Source: Thauera sp. K11 (GTDB taxonomy: Bacteria > Pseudomonadota > Gammaproteobacteria > Burkholderiales > Rhodocyclaceae). Taken from it: 64,000 bases of DNA. The notes beneath the pieces were generated by a model. It did no database searches, had not been told where the DNA came from, and saw only the letters and a list, made by a program, of their open reading frames with translations. Numbering within the stretch: the stretch's first letter is position 1; each line of letters opens with the position of its first letter. Shown piece by piece: positions 63,454-64,000 of the stretch. The stretch spans positions 1,550,001 to 1,614,000 of the forward strand of contig NZ_CP023439.1 of the NCBI RefSeq assembly GCF_002354895.1, given 5' to 3'. The position numbers and the translations under genes were made by a program.

Positions 63454-64000
63454 ATGCGGCACGTTCCCTTCATCCTGATCTTCTTCTGTGCGCTCGCCGC
63501 GGGCGGGACGGCATGCGCTGCCGAGGCCGACGCGGTGGCCGACGGCGACGTGCGCGTCGAGCGGGCGGGGGATCATTTCACCGTGGACATGGTGGCGCAC
63601 GCGCCGGTCGACGTGCAGCGCGCCTGGGCGGTGCTGACCGATTTCGAGCACATGCCCGGCTTCGTGCCCAACCTGCGCCTCAGCGAGGTCCTCGAGCGCA
63701 GCGGCGCGGTGGTCAAGGTGAGGCAGGAAGGGCAGGCCACGTACGGCCCCTTCTCCGTCCGCTTCGACTTCGTGCGCGAATTCACCCTCAAGCCCCTGCG
63801 CGAGATCCGCGCCCACGGCACAGGCGGAAACGTCCGCAGCATGGACAGCGTCATGCTGCTCGAGGAAGAGAGCACCGGCACCCGCCTCCGCTACCATGCC
63901 GAGGTGGAGCCCGGCTTCTGGCTGCCGCCGCTCATCGGGCCGGCCTTGGTACGCCACGAGACGGCGGAGCAGTTCTCGGCGATGATCCGCGAGATGATGC
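63454..64000 (+). CDS. Exported SRPBCC-family protein (cut by window edge)
   Basis: About 182 residues visible; the C-terminus lies outside. Signal peptide (about 1-22, ending ACAAE) followed by a START/polyketide-cyclase-like domain with VDVQRAWAVLTDFEHMPGFVPNL (about 52-74) and LRYHAEVEPGFWLPP. A hydrophobic ligand is likely but unknown. The ATG follows GGGGAGAATC. It is divergent from the two-component genes. Confidence 0.85.
   Translation, partial: MRHVPFILIFFCALAAGGTACAAEADAVADGDVRVERAGDHFTVDMVAHAPVDVQRAWAVLTDFEHMPGFVPNLRLSEVLERSGAVVKVRQEGQATYGPFSVRFDFVREFTLKPLREIRAHGTGGNVRSMDSVMLLEEESTGTRLRYHAEVEPGFWLPPLIGPALVRHETAEQFSAMIREMM

Overview
The window is 64 kb of chromosomal DNA with very high GC and strong third-position GC bias. 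It looks like a denitrifying betaproteobacterium of the Thauera/Azoarcus/Aromatoleum group (Rhodocyclales). The evidence is a cytochrome-c-dependent nitric oxide reductase cluster, a two-gene N-degron transferase pair, LctP/Dld/LutABC lactate use, an AlaA-Hom-ThrC set and FbpABC-type iron uptake. No rRNA, tRNA, CRISPR array, insertion sequence or prophage was seen. The taxonomic call is inference from gene content and protein resemblance only.

Layout: (1) 1-8017, minus strand: nor cluster in transcriptional order norC, norB, terminator, epd-like dehydrogenase, norE, norF-like, norQ, a small membrane protein, a polyferredoxin and norD (cut by the window edge). An FNR/Dnr-type box lies upstream of norC. 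(2) 8275-12166: a small unknown protein, then a translationally coupled set of three envelope genes (GT-C glycosyltransferase, polyprenol-phosphate GT2, LPG-synthase-like membrane protein). (3) 12167-12683: a non-coding stretch with a degenerate 100-bp tandem duplication. (4) 12684-15975: lipoprotein, amidase, and an Aer-like sensor split into a PAS protein and a CZB chemoreceptor. (5) 15986-20004: guaD preceded by a remnant of xdhC, then pyrD, bpt, aat. (6) 20001-26705: fbpC and fbpB divergent, a MASE3-PAS-PAS-GGDEF cyclase, fbpA, and a divergent DUF2325 gene. FbpC and the DUF2325 protein share a CxxCGKGC motif. (7) 26772-32566: C40 peptidase, degenerate DnaQ-like exonuclease with a cNMP/CBS/DUF294 protein, PhoH2, Bcp, DUF498. 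(8) 32751-35481: alaA and hom ending in a terminator. (9) 35511-48523: accessory genes, including a complete DL-lactate module with its own FadR-family regulator and two matching operators. They sit between hom and thrC. (10) 48766-53568: thrC, then Mut7-C, DUF2946, DUF429 and histone-deacetylase-like genes on the other strand. (11) 53859-58795: M20 amidohydrolase, YbbP-like permease, RmuC. (12) 58830-64000: PsiF-like protein, exported unknown, Do-type protease, two-component system, and a truncated SRPBCC protein.

The genes suggest a facultative denitrifier that respires NO, uses D- and L-lactate as electron donors and carries iron-regulated ferric uptake. The most unusual signals are: the shared cysteine motif linking the ferric ATPase and the DUF2325 protein across an iron locus; the xdhC relic; the Asp-to-Asn exonuclease; a genomic repeat read as the N-terminus of LutC; and the placement of the lactate island between hom and thrC.
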